This document shows positions 24,704 through 33,650 of a stretch of DNA of 64,000 bases, one piece after another. The translations under genes were made by a program, and so were the position numbers. This DNA comes from Chitinophaga caeni. Lineage in GTDB: Bacteria; Bacteroidota; Bacteroidia; Chitinophagales; Chitinophagaceae. A model generated the notes under the pieces. The model did not search any database and was not told where the DNA came from. It saw nothing but the letters and a program-made list of their open reading frames with translations. Every line of letters begins with the position of its first letter. The stretch's first letter is position 1. The DNA is taken from contig NZ_CP023777.1 in NCBI RefSeq assembly GCF_002557795.1, forward strand, positions 5,093,001 through 5,157,000, written 5' to 3'.

Positions 24704-25687
24704 TTAAAATACGATGGACTTCAATTTCAAACCGGCAGTTTCTTCCAAGCCGAATAGCAAGTTCATGTTTTGAACAGCCTGCCCGGAAGCGCCTTTGATC
24801 AAGTTATCCTCGATAGAATGAATCACCAACTTATTACCCACTTTTTCTAACTGGATCAATACCTTGTTGGTATTCACTACCTGTTTCAAGTCAATTTGCT
24901 TGTCGCTCACCGTTGTAAAAGGATGTGTTGCATAATAATCCTTGTAGAGCAACACCGCTTCATCCAGCGTCAAATCACAATCCAGGTACGAGGTGATCCA
25001 GATCCCCCTGGGATAATCTCCCCTTACCGGAACAAAATTAATATCCTCCGCGAACGATGATTGCAGTGTGCTCAAGGTTCGTCGGATCTCTTTAAGATGT
25101 TGATGTGTCAATACTTTATATGTAGATACATTATTCGCTCTCCATGTAAAATGCGAAGTAGATTGCAAGCTCTGCCCCGCCCCGGTAGAACCTGTAATGC
25201 CCGTTGTATGCACTTCTTTCAATTTTCCGGCCTTTGCCAAGGGCAATAAACCTAATTGAATCGCTGTAGCGAAGCAGCCGGGATTGGCAATATTTTGCGC
25301 AGTGCGGATCGCTTCCCGGTTACATTCCGGCAAGCCGTAAACGAATTCGCGATCTCCGGCCGTTTCTCCCAGGCGGAAATCTTGGCTCAAATCAATGACC
25401 TTGATATGGGCGGGCAATGGGTTCGCTTCCATCCATTTCTTAGACTCCCCGTGACCGAGGCACAAAAACAAAACGTCTACTTCGTGATGAATAGCATCGC
25501 TGAACACTTGTTCCGTTTCACCCAGCAAATCTGCATGCACCGCATACAAAGGTTTACCGGCATTACTACGGCTATGCACAAACGAAATGGTCACCGAAGG
25601 GTGGTTCAATAATAAGCGGATCGTTTCACCGCCCGTATAACCTGCACCACCTATAATTCCGGCCCGAATTGTTTGTTGATTGTTCAT
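24704..25687 (-). CDS. argC: N-acyl-gamma-glutamyl-phosphate reductase
   Basis: A 327-residue NADPH-dependent reductase. The Rossmann motif G-I-I-G-G-A-G-Y-T-G-G-E is at the N-terminus, and the active-site cysteine is in N-P-G-C-F-A-T. The later segment H-T-T-G-I-T-G-S-T-G-A-G is typical of the shorter ArgC type. It reduces N-acyl-glutamyl phosphate made by ArgB to the semialdehyde used by ArgD. It is 45 bases after argG. Confidence 0.95.
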   Translation of the reverse strand: MNNQQTIRAGIIGGAGYTGGETIRLLLNHPSVTISFVHSRSNAGKPLYAVHADLLGETEQVFSDAIHHEVDVLFLCLGHGESKKWMEANPLPAHIKVIDLSQDFRLGETAGDREFVYGLPECNREAIRTAQNIANPGCFATAIQLGLLPLAKAGKLKEVHTTGITGSTGAGQSLQSTSHFTWRANNVSTYKVLTHQHLKEIRRTLSTLQSSFAEDINFVPVRGDYPRGIWITSYLDCDLTLDEAVLLYKDYYATHPFTTVSDKQIDLKQVVNTNKVLIQLEKVGNKLVIHSIEDNLIKGASGQAVQNMNLLFGLEETAGLKLKSIVF

Positions 25688-25732
25688 CGTTAGTTGAATC
25701 GATTTATAAGGATTTGAAAATCTGCTGTTGAA

Positions 25733-26929
25733 TTATTTCTCCTGGTCTGTTTTCACCTGGTGGTAGATCATAGTTTGATTACCAAATATTTTGCTGAAAC
25801 CGCGCACATCTTCACCGGACCAGCCCTGGTTCATCTCGCCGTATTTACCGAATTTGCTGCTCATCAGGTCGTAAGGCGATTGAATACCCGTTACTTGGAA
25901 GCGGTAAGGCATCAAGGTAACGTTCACGGAACCTGTTACATGTTCTTGTGAATGCTCCAGGAATGCCTCGATATCACGCATAACAGGATCCAGTATCTGG
26001 CCTTCGTGCATCCAGTTACCGTAGAATTGGGCCAATTGATCTTTCCAGCTTAATTGCCACTTGGTCAAAACATGTTTTTCCAAGGCATGGTGCGCCTTGA
26101 TAATCACCATCGGCGCAGCCGCTTCGAAACCAACACGCCCCTTGATACCGATGATGGTATCTCCTACGTGAATATCGCGGCCGATCGCGAATGCCCCGGC
26201 AATAGATTGCAAATATTGGATGGCTTCGGTAGGATGAGAAAATTGTTTATCATTAATCCCGGTTAATTCACCCTTCACGAAATGGAGGGTAACTTGTTCG
26301 GGGTCATTTTTCGTAAGTTGTGTAGGGAATGCGCTTTCGGGCAGCATACCGTCGCTGGTCAATGTTTCTTTACCGCCAACGCTGGTTCCCCAGATACCTT
26401 TGTTGATGGAGTACATGGCCTTATCAAAGTTCATGCTTACCCCTTTGGACTTCAGGTATTCAATTTCTTGTTCGCGGCTCAATTTCATATCGCGGATGGG
26501 GGTAATGATCTCTGCACCCGGGATCATGATATGGAAGATCATATCGAAACGCACCTGGTCGTTACCGGCGCCGGTACTACCGTGCGCCACGGCATCGGCA
26601 CCCACTTCTTTCACGTATTCGGCAATGGCCAAAGCCTGGCTCATCCTTTCAGCGCTTACGCTTAAAGGGTAAGTATTATTTTTCAATACGTTCCCGTAAA
26701 CGAGGAAACGGATCACTTTATCGTAATAAGATTTTACCGCGTCAACAGTTTTATGGCTTTTCACACCTAAATTCAAGGCACGTTGTTCAATTTCCTTCAA
26801 TTCTTCTTCAGAAAATCCGCCCGTGTTAACAATCACGGAATGTACTTCATAACCTTTCTCTTCCGTTAAATATTTTACGCAATAAGACGTATCCAATCCG
26901 CCACTAAATCCTAATACAACTTTTTTCAT
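25733..26929 (-). CDS. argG: Argininosuccinate synthase
   Basis: A 398-residue ATP-pyrophosphatase-fold enzyme that joins citrulline and aspartate. The PP-loop motif G-F-S-G-G-L-D-T-S-Y is at residues 8-17, and the family features G-S-T-G-A-G-N-D-Q-V-R-F and T-P-I-R-D follow. It stands near the front of the operon, 44 bases behind the argA-like GNAT, although it acts late in the pathway. The same order (argA-like, argG, argC, argD) is, from memory, common in Bacteroidota. Confidence 0.96.
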   Translation of the reverse strand: MKKVVLGFSGGLDTSYCVKYLTEEKGYEVHSVIVNTGGFSEEELKEIEQRALNLGVKSHKTVDAVKSYYDKVIRFLVYGNVLKNNTYPLSVSAERMSQALAIAEYVKEVGADAVAHGSTGAGNDQVRFDMIFHIMIPGAEIITPIRDMKLSREQEIEYLKSKGVSMNFDKAMYSINKGIWGTSVGGKETLTSDGMLPESAFPTQLTKNDPEQVTLHFVKGELTGINDKQFSHPTEAIQYLQSIAGAFAIGRDIHVGDTIIGIKGRVGFEAAAPMVIIKAHHALEKHVLTKWQLSWKDQLAQFYGNWMHEGQILDPVMRDIEAFLEHSQEHVTGSVNVTLMPYRFQVTGIQSPYDLMSSKFGKYGEMNQGWSGEDVRGFSKIFGNQTMIYHQVKTDQEK

Positions 26930-26973
26930 GATGCCTAATGAATTTTTTTACAGGTGTTGAAAAATTAAAATAC

Positions 26974-27786
26974 TTACAAGGAAAACAGGAAGAAGCGTTT
27001 TTTATTGCTCCCGGCGCCGCCGCCATTTTGCTCTTTACGGTTTTGCTTGAGGAGTACGTATTTTTTGAAACGCATCCACCGTTCAAACAACTTGATGTTT
27101 CCTTTAAACTTCCTTTTCTTCCGCAAGCCGGAAGCGGAGCGCACCGTTTTTATCATTTTCGCTTTATCGGCAACCACTTGTTTCTCCAATGCCTCTTTTT
27201 CCGCGGCCTCCCTGGCTTTTTCTTCAGGATCGTACAGCATGGCCGTACAGATGCAGTTTTTCCGGTTCTTGGCTGTCAAGATATCAAAGTTGACACAACT
27301 TTGGCAACCTTTCCAAAACTCTTCATCATCTGTTAACTCTGAATAAGTTACAGGTTCGTAACCCAGTTCGGAATTAATCTTCATCACTGCCAGCCCGGTA
27401 GTAAGACCGAAGATCTTGGCATGCGGGTATTTTTTCCTTGATAATTCGAATATTTTATGCTTGATGGACTTCGCGACGCCATGTCCGCGGAAAGCGGGAT
27501 TCACGATCAAACCTGAGTTGGCAACGAATTTTTCGTGCCCCCAGGCCTCGATATAACAGAAACCGACCCAATCCCCTTCCTGCGTGGTGGCAATTACGGC
27601 CTTGCCTTCATCCATTTTTTTCTCTACGTAATCCGGTGATCTTTTGGCAATACCTGTTCCCCTCGCCTTGGCCGACGACTCCATTTCATCCGTGATAATT
27701 TGAGCATAATGCTTATCTGCTACGGTTGCAACCCGTACTATGATATGTTGATTTTCCAACTTATTAAAATTGAAAACGTTATCCAA
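26974..27786 (-). CDS. GNAT-family N-acyltransferase, probable glutamate N-acyltransferase (ArgA role)
   Basis: A 270-residue protein heading the arginine operon. The GNAT domain covers about residues 15-140, with the acetyl-CoA loop near N-P-A-F-R-G-H-G-V-A-K-S. It is followed by a cysteine cluster (C-Q-S-C at about 165-168 and C-I-C further on) and a long Lys/Arg-rich tail with a helical A-E-K-E-A-L-E-K stretch. The only committed step missing from the operon is acylation of glutamate, so an ArgA-like role is inferred from position. The cysteines could bind a metal and the tail could bind nucleic acid or a partner. It is the first gene after a roughly 270-base structured leader. Confidence 0.8.
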   Translation of the reverse strand: MDNVFNFNKLENQHIIVRVATVADKHYAQIITDEMESSAKARGTGIAKRSPDYVEKKMDEGKAVIATTQEGDWVGFCYIEAWGHEKFVANSGLIVNPAFRGHGVAKSIKHKIFELSRKKYPHAKIFGLTTGLAVMKINSELGYEPVTYSELTDDEEFWKGCQSCVNFDILTAKNRKNCICTAMLYDPEEKAREAAEKEALEKQVVADKAKMIKTVRSASGLRKKRKFKGNIKLFERWMRFKKYVLLKQNRKEQNGGGAGSNKKRFFLFSL

Positions 27787-27848
27787 ATGTGGTTGAATTT
27801 ATTCCTTGGTAATGCTAGGAATACAGCAGTCACAACAGACATGTTAAG

Positions 27849-27971
27849 GTCTCGTTGTGCGATAGCGTGCCTATAAAGTAATGACGGACGCTATCAGATA
27901 CGAGGTCGTCGGGAAAGATATCTAAAAACGGGACACCCAATAGTATGTACACCCTGTATCAGAGAAGGGTG
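27849..27971 (-). promoter_or_regulatory. Structured leader of the arginine operon
   Basis: The leader (about 27787-28059, minus strand) contains two clear stem-loops. In the larger, CTCGT (27851-27855) pairs with ACGAG (27900-27904) and GATAGCGT (27861-27868) with ACGCTATC (27888-27895), separated by an internal loop. In the other, CACCCT (27949-27954) pairs with AGGGTG (27966-27971). A perfect two-tier stem of this kind in a long leader suggests RNA-based or protein-based control. No known riboswitch consensus was recognised. Confidence 0.5.
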
Positions 27972-28065
27972 AAATGCGGAGATGTTGGTATGGGCTTTGG
28001 TAATTTCCAACTTCAGTTCAGCGTTAAATTGTTATTAAAATACTTGTTATGTTTTTAGACAATTG

Positions 28066-28073
28066 CAAAGTTA
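28066..28073 (-). promoter_or_regulatory. -7 element of the arginine operon
   Basis: On the minus strand TAACTTTG matches TAnnTTTG. The predicted start near 28060 leaves a leader of about 270 bases before the first ATG at 27786. A TTG lies upstream at a somewhat long spacing (23 bases). Confidence 0.6.
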
Positions 28074-28117
28074 TAATAATAATATTTACCGATGCCCAAT
28101 TTTTTTGTGAAATATTT

Positions 28118-28156
28118 TAAAAAATACAGCATCGCCATTATATATAGCGATGCTGT
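28118..28156 (-). terminator. Terminator of the GH29 gene
   Basis: ACAGCATCGC (28126-28135) pairs with GCGATGCTGT (28147-28156). On the minus strand it is followed by ATTTTTTAAAA. Confidence 0.85.
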
Positions 28157-28182
28157 CAATAATATTACTGATAATCAATTAG

Positions 28183-30264
28183 TTACTTAGTAATCAAATT
28201 TATTTCCGGTATTGTCACCCAATGTTCATTTTCGTGTGCCGGGCTGATGGCTTCGAATTTGAAGAATTTTGCCTGCCGCGGTACGTTCAGTTGCACGGTT
28301 TGCAGTACCGGGTTATTGGCAATATTACCAAATTGCCCCTTGGCTACCGGGGCTCCCCAGTTTTTGCCGTCCTGGCTAAGGTAAAACGCGTATTCGTATA
28401 CATTCCCACTACCCTTATCATCCCGGTTCGGGTAATATTTGAAACCCTTCACGGTTACAGTTTCACCCAGGTCTACCGAGATTTCATGCGGATAACCCTT
28501 GTTCGTGGTTTTCCAATTGGTGCGCCAAGCTGTATTTAACTGGCCGTCAATGGCTTTCGCGGCTTCGTTGCCGAGAATTTCATCGCTGCTGCCGATCACC
28601 TTCCATTTTACCGGGGCCAGGTCGAACTTGGCGGTTACCGTATTCCCCGAACGGGCAACACCTGTTTTGGTAAATGCTTTTGCTTTTACCGTTCCGCCCT
28701 GGATGAAAGCAAACGGCGCTGAATAAACCTTTGACTGTGCTGTTGGTTCCCTTCCATCCAGGGTATACCGTACCAGGGTTTCTTTATTAGCATCCTCTAT
28801 ATTGACCAAACCTTGTTGATTTCTCTGGATTTTAGGATCGCTTAGAATCACCGGCGCCAGGTACAATTGAAGCTCGTTGATAACGGGGGCCGCTTTACTA
28901 TCTAAGAAAGTGATTTTTAGTTTATTAGTGGTGGTGGTCGGCAAGATCAGGATTCTTTTATGCCCGATGGTGGTTCCTGAAGCGATCTCCTCATAAACAT
29001 GATTTACGAGGGCTTCCACTTTGAAGGACTTCACCCTTTGCCCCAGGGCAATATGTTCTTGCAAAACCAAGCGGTTAAAAGTAAAAGGTTTATAGCTAGA
29101 TAAATATAGTACAGGCTGTTTCACCGCATCGGATGCAGCCCAGTACGTTTGTGCACTTCCATCGGTAAGATAAATGGCACTCACATTTTTACCAACCCTG
29201 GTGCTCGTGGCCGTAGCCCTCAATTTCAACGCGATGTTATTCTTAAAGGCGGCATCCCTAGCCCTTTTAAACTCCATCAGGCGGATAGAATCCCCCCTGG
29301 GTATCAAACCCCGGCGATCTACCGGAACATTCAATAACAAGTTGGCGTTCCTGCCCACGGAAGCGTAATAAATCTGCATCAGGTCCTGTACCGATTTTAC
29401 TTTATCGTCGGTTGCAGGACTGTAGAACCATCCCGGTCTTATGGAAACATCTGCTTCTCCCGGCACCCAATCCTTTCCATCTTCCAGGCCATTATTCAAT
29501 ATTTCGTTGATGCCATGCATCCCCGGTGCAAGCTTATCGGCATTGATCGTGCTCCAATTAGTTTCCCCGGCAAAGCCCTTTTCATTCCCTATCCAACGGC
29601 AACCGGGGCCGTTATCGCTGAATATGATCGCGTTGGGATGGTATTTATAGACCACCTTATGAAATAAATCCCAATCGTACACCTGTTTTTTGCCGTTAGG
29701 TCCCTCACCGTTGGCGCCATCGAACCATTGTTCGAATACATCGCCGTACTTGGTATGCACCTCTTCCAAGGTCTTGGCAAATATCTCGTTATACCCGGGG
29801 GTACCGTAAGCGGGGTGATTGCGATCCCAAGGCGAAAGGTATACACCGAATTTCAACCCGTATTCCTTGCAGGCGGCAGATAATTCGGCCAAAACATCCC
29901 CCTTGCCATTTTTCCAAGCGCTTTCCCTTACGGTATGCGTACTATAGGCGCTGGGCCATAAACAGAAGCCGTCGTGGTGCTTTGCAGTAATGATAATCCC
30001 CTTCATCCCGGCCAATTTAGCCGTCCTGGCCCATTGCCTGGCATCCAGTTGAGTCGGATTAAAAACCTTCGGACTTTCGTCACCGTGGCCCCATTCCTTA
30101 TCAGTAAAAGTATTGACACCGAAGTGAATGAACATGTAATATTCCAATTGCTGCCATTTCAACTGTGCTTCGGAAGGCAGGGAACCGTAAGGTTTCAGAA
30201 CCTGTGCATCAAGGTGTAGGAAGCTACTAAGTAAGGTCGCGGTAGCCAGTAATAATTTCTTCAT
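28183..30264 (-). CDS. Secreted alpha-L-fucosidase, GH29, with F5/8-type C domain
   Basis: A 693-residue exported enzyme with a Sec signal (M-K-K-L-L-L-A-T-A-T-L-L-S-S-F-L-H-L-D-A). The GH29 catalytic barrel covers about residues 25-340: H-F-G-V-N-T-F-T, K-H-H-D-G-F-C-L-W-P and F-E-Q-W-F-D-G-A-N-G, where Asp182 is the likely nucleophile. The rest holds beta-sandwich modules: a chitobiase-like C-terminal segment (T-L-D-G-R-E-P-T) and an F5/8 type C (discoidin) carbohydrate-binding domain near the C-terminus. It releases alpha-linked fucose from host or plant glycans; the sequence looks like the linkage-selective GH29-B group (tentative). It diverges from the GH109-type gene and is followed by a strong terminator. 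Confidence 0.9.
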   Translation of the reverse strand: MKKLLLATATLLSSFLHLDAQVLKPYGSLPSEAQLKWQQLEYYMFIHFGVNTFTDKEWGHGDESPKVFNPTQLDARQWARTAKLAGMKGIIITAKHHDGFCLWPSAYSTHTVRESAWKNGKGDVLAELSAACKEYGLKFGVYLSPWDRNHPAYGTPGYNEIFAKTLEEVHTKYGDVFEQWFDGANGEGPNGKKQVYDWDLFHKVVYKYHPNAIIFSDNGPGCRWIGNEKGFAGETNWSTINADKLAPGMHGINEILNNGLEDGKDWVPGEADVSIRPGWFYSPATDDKVKSVQDLMQIYYASVGRNANLLLNVPVDRRGLIPRGDSIRLMEFKRARDAAFKNNIALKLRATATSTRVGKNVSAIYLTDGSAQTYWAASDAVKQPVLYLSSYKPFTFNRLVLQEHIALGQRVKSFKVEALVNHVYEEIASGTTIGHKRILILPTTTTNKLKITFLDSKAAPVINELQLYLAPVILSDPKIQRNQQGLVNIEDANKETLVRYTLDGREPTAQSKVYSAPFAFIQGGTVKAKAFTKTGVARSGNTVTAKFDLAPVKWKVIGSSDEILGNEAAKAIDGQLNTAWRTNWKTTNKGYPHEISVDLGETVTVKGFKYYPNRDDKGSGNVYEYAFYLSQDGKNWGAPVAKGQFGNIANNPVLQTVQLNVPRQAKFFKFEAISPAHENEHWVTIPEINLITK

Positions 30265-30680
30265 ACGTTTTTGTTACTCTATGTTGACCATCTCGCAATG
30301 GACGCAATACATATACTAATTTGTAAATATGATGCAAAATCACATCATTTTCAATAAAAATACAATTGCGGGATGAACTGGTAGGATAATGATAAAATAT
30401 TTGCAAGGATAGATAAAATACTACGGAATTAAATACCTGGGAAATGTAAGACTGTGTTAAAATTCGATAAGAAGTGCTACAATAAAGGGATTCAAAGAAA
30501 TACGCCCTTCACGGATATTGTTCTATTCTTTACCCTCATCGCCTAAAATACCTTACCATTTAAACAAGATGAAACCCTTTTCTCACAATAATGTCACAAA
30601 AAAACAAGTATATGCGTAATTCATACACCTAATTTTATAAATTTAGTGCTTCAACGTTCATACAGTAACAATACAGCATT
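30265..30680. other. Divergent intergenic region between GH29 and GH109-type genes
   Basis: About 415 bases with no gene. It is AT-rich on the GH109 side (CACCTAATTTTATAAATTTAG near 30630), where promoters for the two divergent genes must lie. I see no perfect TAnnTTTG and no clear operator palindrome. Confidence 0.5.
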
Positions 30681-32072
30681 ATGAATAAGCATTTACATCG
30701 CAGAAATTTTCTCAAGAACACCGCGGCAGCCGGTGTTGGCTTGTCGTTGATGGGATCATCGGCAAAACTTTTCGCTGCACAGAAGAAAGATAAAGTAAAA
30801 GTAGGTTTGATCGGCGTAGGAGAAAGAGGCCGCGGCCACCTTTCCCTTTGCTTGCACAGGCCGGATGTGGAAGTTGTTGCGATCGCGGATCCTGATACCA
30901 ACAGGGCCATTCCTGAATCCAGGAAGATGATCGAGAAAATTTACGGTGCAAAGAAAAAAGTTGCCGAGTATTCCAACGGGCCGGAAGATTTCCATAACAT
31001 GTTGAAACGCGATGATATCGATGCCGTTATTATCGCGACTCCATGGGAATGGCACACGATCCAAGCAGTGGCAGCGATGAAAGCTGGTAAAACTCCGGCA
31101 GTTGAAGTTTGCGGCGCTTCCGATGTGCAGGAATGTTGGGAACTGGTAAACACCAGCGAAGCTACCGGCATCCAGGTGTTTGCCATGGAAAACGTTTGCT
31201 ACCGCAGGGATGTTATGGCAGTATTGAACATGGCGCGCCAAGGTTTGTTCGGTGAAATTACTCACCTGCAAGGTGGCTACCAGCACGATCTGCGCGAAGT
31301 GAAATTCAACAACGGTAAACAAGTTTACGGCGGCGGCGTGGAATTTGGTGAGAAAGCTATTTCAGAAGCTCATTGGAGAACCAATCACTCGGTTCACCGT
31401 AACGGCGACCTTTACCCTACGCATGGATTAGGTCCCGTAGGTAACGTGATCAACCTCAACAGGGGTAACCGCTTGATGACCTTGTCTTCAGTGGCAACTA
31501 AATCCCGCGGATTGCACAAATACATCGTGGATCACGGTGGCGAAAACCATCCGAATGCCAAGGTAAAATTTAACCTGGGCGATATTGTTACCACCTTGTT
31601 GAAAACCAGCAACGGTGAAACGATCATGTTGTCTCACGACACGAACTCCCCGCGTCCTTACTCCTTGAACTTCCGCGTACAAGGTACGAACGGTTTGTGG
31701 ATGGACGATGTAAGATCCGTGCACATCGCCGGTAAATCTAAGCCTCACTCTTACGAGAAAACAGGTGATTTCAACGATCCGGAATCTTATTTCGGTAAAT
31801 ACGACCACCCTTTATGGAAACGTTATGCAAATGACGCTTCCGGTGCAGGGCACGGTGGTATGGACTGGTACGTGATCAATTCATTCATCGAGAGTATCAA
31901 GCGCGGTGCAGAATACCCGTTAGATGTTTACGATTTGGCTACATGGTACTCCATCACGCCATTGAGCGAGCAGTCTATTGCAGAAGGCGGTAACGTTCAA
32001 TACATTCCGGACTTTACCCGCGGCCAGTGGATCAACCGCAAACCGATTTTCGCATTCGACGATCAGTATTAA
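30681..32072 (+). CDS. TAT-exported Gfo/Idh/MocA glycosidase, probable GH109 alpha-N-acetylgalactosaminidase
   Basis: A 463-residue protein with a twin-arginine signal (H-R-R-N-F-L-K-N-T, then a hydrophobic stretch). The Rossmann motif G-L-I-G-V-G-E-R-G-R-G-H binds NAD. The long conserved string around residues 130-200 (E-V-C-G-A-S-D-V-Q-E-C-W; M-E-N-V-C-Y-R-R-D-V-M-A-V; G-G-Y-Q-H-D-L-R) is typical of GH109, which uses a tightly bound NAD in an oxidation-elimination mechanism to remove alpha-GalNAc. A start in a glycan-degrading region supports this. Substrate is inferred from the family. It is monocistronic and ends at a strong bidirectional terminator. Confidence 0.83.
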   Translation: MNKHLHRRNFLKNTAAAGVGLSLMGSSAKLFAAQKKDKVKVGLIGVGERGRGHLSLCLHRPDVEVVAIADPDTNRAIPESRKMIEKIYGAKKKVAEYSNGPEDFHNMLKRDDIDAVIIATPWEWHTIQAVAAMKAGKTPAVEVCGASDVQECWELVNTSEATGIQVFAMENVCYRRDVMAVLNMARQGLFGEITHLQGGYQHDLREVKFNNGKQVYGGGVEFGEKAISEAHWRTNHSVHRNGDLYPTHGLGPVGNVINLNRGNRLMTLSSVATKSRGLHKYIVDHGGENHPNAKVKFNLGDIVTTLLKTSNGETIMLSHDTNSPRPYSLNFRVQGTNGLWMDDVRSVHIAGKSKPHSYEKTGDFNDPESYFGKYDHPLWKRYANDASGAGHGGMDWYVINSFIESIKRGAEYPLDVYDLATWYSITPLSEQSIAEGGNVQYIPDFTRGQWINRKPIFAFDDQY

Positions 32073-32104
32073 TCCACAGGTTTCCATAACACAGGTGATT
32101 ATAA

Positions 32105-32141
32105 AAATACCCCGGCGCAAATGGCACCGGGGTATTTTGTT
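32105..32141 (+). terminator. Terminator of the GH109-type gene
   Basis: ATACCCCGG (32107-32115) pairs with CCGGGGTAT (32127-32135), flanked by A and T runs on both sides, so it may act in both directions. Confidence 0.85.
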
Positions 32142-32160
32142 TATTGCAATTTGCCATATA

Positions 32161-32190
32161 AAAAAAGAACACCCGCAATGGGATGTTCCT
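32161..32190 (-). terminator. Terminator of galK
   Basis: On the minus strand GAACATCCC pairs with GGGTGTTC (one bulged base), followed by a run of T (plus-strand A at 32161-32167). Confidence 0.7.
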
Positions 32191-32223
32191 TTTTCAATCT
32201 ATCTAAATCTCAAACATAAACAT

Positions 32224-33372
32224 TTAAACTACGGAAGTACCCTTTTCAATACTCGTGACGTATACTTCGGGCACTTTATTATATTTTGATTCGTAACGCT
32301 GTTTCATGAAAGCGATGAATTCATCTACCTTGTCCGTTTTTACCAAGTTAATCGTACAACCGCCGAAACCACCGCCCATAACCCGGGCGCCTGCAACTTC
32401 GGGTCTTTCCTTGGCCCACTCTACCATGAAATCCAGTTCAGGGCAACTAACTTCGTATAACTTGCTCAAACCTTCGTGGGTTGCGTACATCAACTTACCC
32501 ATATTTTCCAGGTCATTCTGTTGCAAGTATTCGCAAGCAGCTAATACCCTTTCATTTTCTGAAGTCACGTACAAACAGCGATCATATACTTTGGCAGGTA
32601 ATTTATCCGCATATTCCTTCACCTGTTCAGAACTTACATCCCTTAAACTTTTGATACCCGGCAAGTACTGTTGCAAGATGGCAACTCCTTCTTCGCACTG
32701 CGCCCTTCTCACGTTATATTCCGAAGAAGCGAGGGAATGCGATACCATGCTATTGCACAACACGATTTTATATTGATCACCGAACTCGAATGGAAAATAA
32801 TGGTACTCCAGGCTACGGCAATCAAGGCGCATCACCGTATCTTTTTTCCCGTGCAAATTGGCAAACTGATCCATGATGCCGCATTTTACACCGGGGAACG
32901 TATGTTCTGCCAATTGACCTACTTTCGCCATATCCATGCGATCCATACCGAGGTTCAATAATTGGTCTAAAGCAACTACGAGCCCACCTTCCACGGCGGC
33001 TGATGAAGATAAACCGGCGCCGATGGGAATATTCCCGTGTAATACGCAATCGAAACCTTTTATTTCGTGCCCCATTTGTTGCATTTGATATACAACACCC
33101 ATCAGGTAACAGATCCAACCTTCGTTGGTCGGTTGAATATTATTCACTTCAAACGATACCAATTCCCCGTTAAACAAAGCCAATGCATTACAGGTATCCG
33201 TACCGTTTAAAGACACCGCGTAAACAATGTTCTTATCGATGGCTCCCGGTAATACAAATCCTTCGTTGTAGTCCGTATGCTCGCCTATTAAATTAATTCT
33301 ACCGGGTGAAGTAGTGACGATGGGTTCCTTCCCAAATGTTGATATAAATTGCTCCCTTACTTGCTGGATCAT
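32224..33372 (-). CDS. galK: Galactokinase
   Basis: A 382-residue GHMP kinase. It has the galactokinase signature G-R-I-N-L-I-G-E-H-T-D-Y-N-E-G near the N-terminus, the ATP-binding G-A-G-L-S-S-S-A-A-V-E, and the C-terminal M-G-G-G-F-G-G-C-T motif. It makes galactose-1-phosphate, the entry to the Leloir pathway. No galT or galE is seen nearby. It lies in the glycan region beside the permeases, fitting the release of galactose from glycans, with a 278-base gap to the permease downstream. Confidence 0.95.
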   Translation of the reverse strand: MIQQVREQFISTFGKEPIVTTSPGRINLIGEHTDYNEGFVLPGAIDKNIVYAVSLNGTDTCNALALFNGELVSFEVNNIQPTNEGWICYLMGVVYQMQQMGHEIKGFDCVLHGNIPIGAGLSSSAAVEGGLVVALDQLLNLGMDRMDMAKVGQLAEHTFPGVKCGIMDQFANLHGKKDTVMRLDCRSLEYHYFPFEFGDQYKIVLCNSMVSHSLASSEYNVRRAQCEEGVAILQQYLPGIKSLRDVSSEQVKEYADKLPAKVYDRCLYVTSENERVLAACEYLQQNDLENMGKLMYATHEGLSKLYEVSCPELDFMVEWAKERPEVAGARVMGGGFGGCTINLVKTDKVDEFIAFMKQRYESKYNKVPEVYVTSIEKGTSVV

Positions 33373-33650
33373 ATAAGTCTAATAAATGTATTTTTTACAC
33401 CTAAAAATATAAAACATTTATAAAAGTTGTACCCACCTTTTAAAAAATAACATTATTATGTGAATAGAAAGTTATAAACAGGTGAAATTTCGATGAATTA
33501 TTACCAGGAAAAAGCAAGTAGGCTCCATTCCTAAACAGCTTAACAAGCATTATAATAATTTGATTCCCAACTTTTAAGTACCATACAAAAGCAAAAACCC
33601 ACCTCGGTGGGTGGGTTTGCGAATTTTATATAAAAATTATTAGCGACAAA
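33373..33650. other. Intergenic region between galK and the FHS permease
   Basis: AT-rich sequence that holds the galK upstream region and, at its left end on the permease side, a terminator (33593-33617). No gene was seen. Confidence 0.5.
33593..33617 (-). terminator. Terminator of the minus-strand sugar permease gene
   Basis: AAACCCACC pairs with GGTGGGTGGGTTT around a 2-3-base loop. On the minus strand it ends in T-rich sequence. Confidence 0.7.

Noticed and set aside
26938..27346. Plus-strand frames antisense to the argA-like GNAT and the start of argG
   Set aside because: They are shadows of strong minus-strand genes; no signal, domain or promoter supports them.
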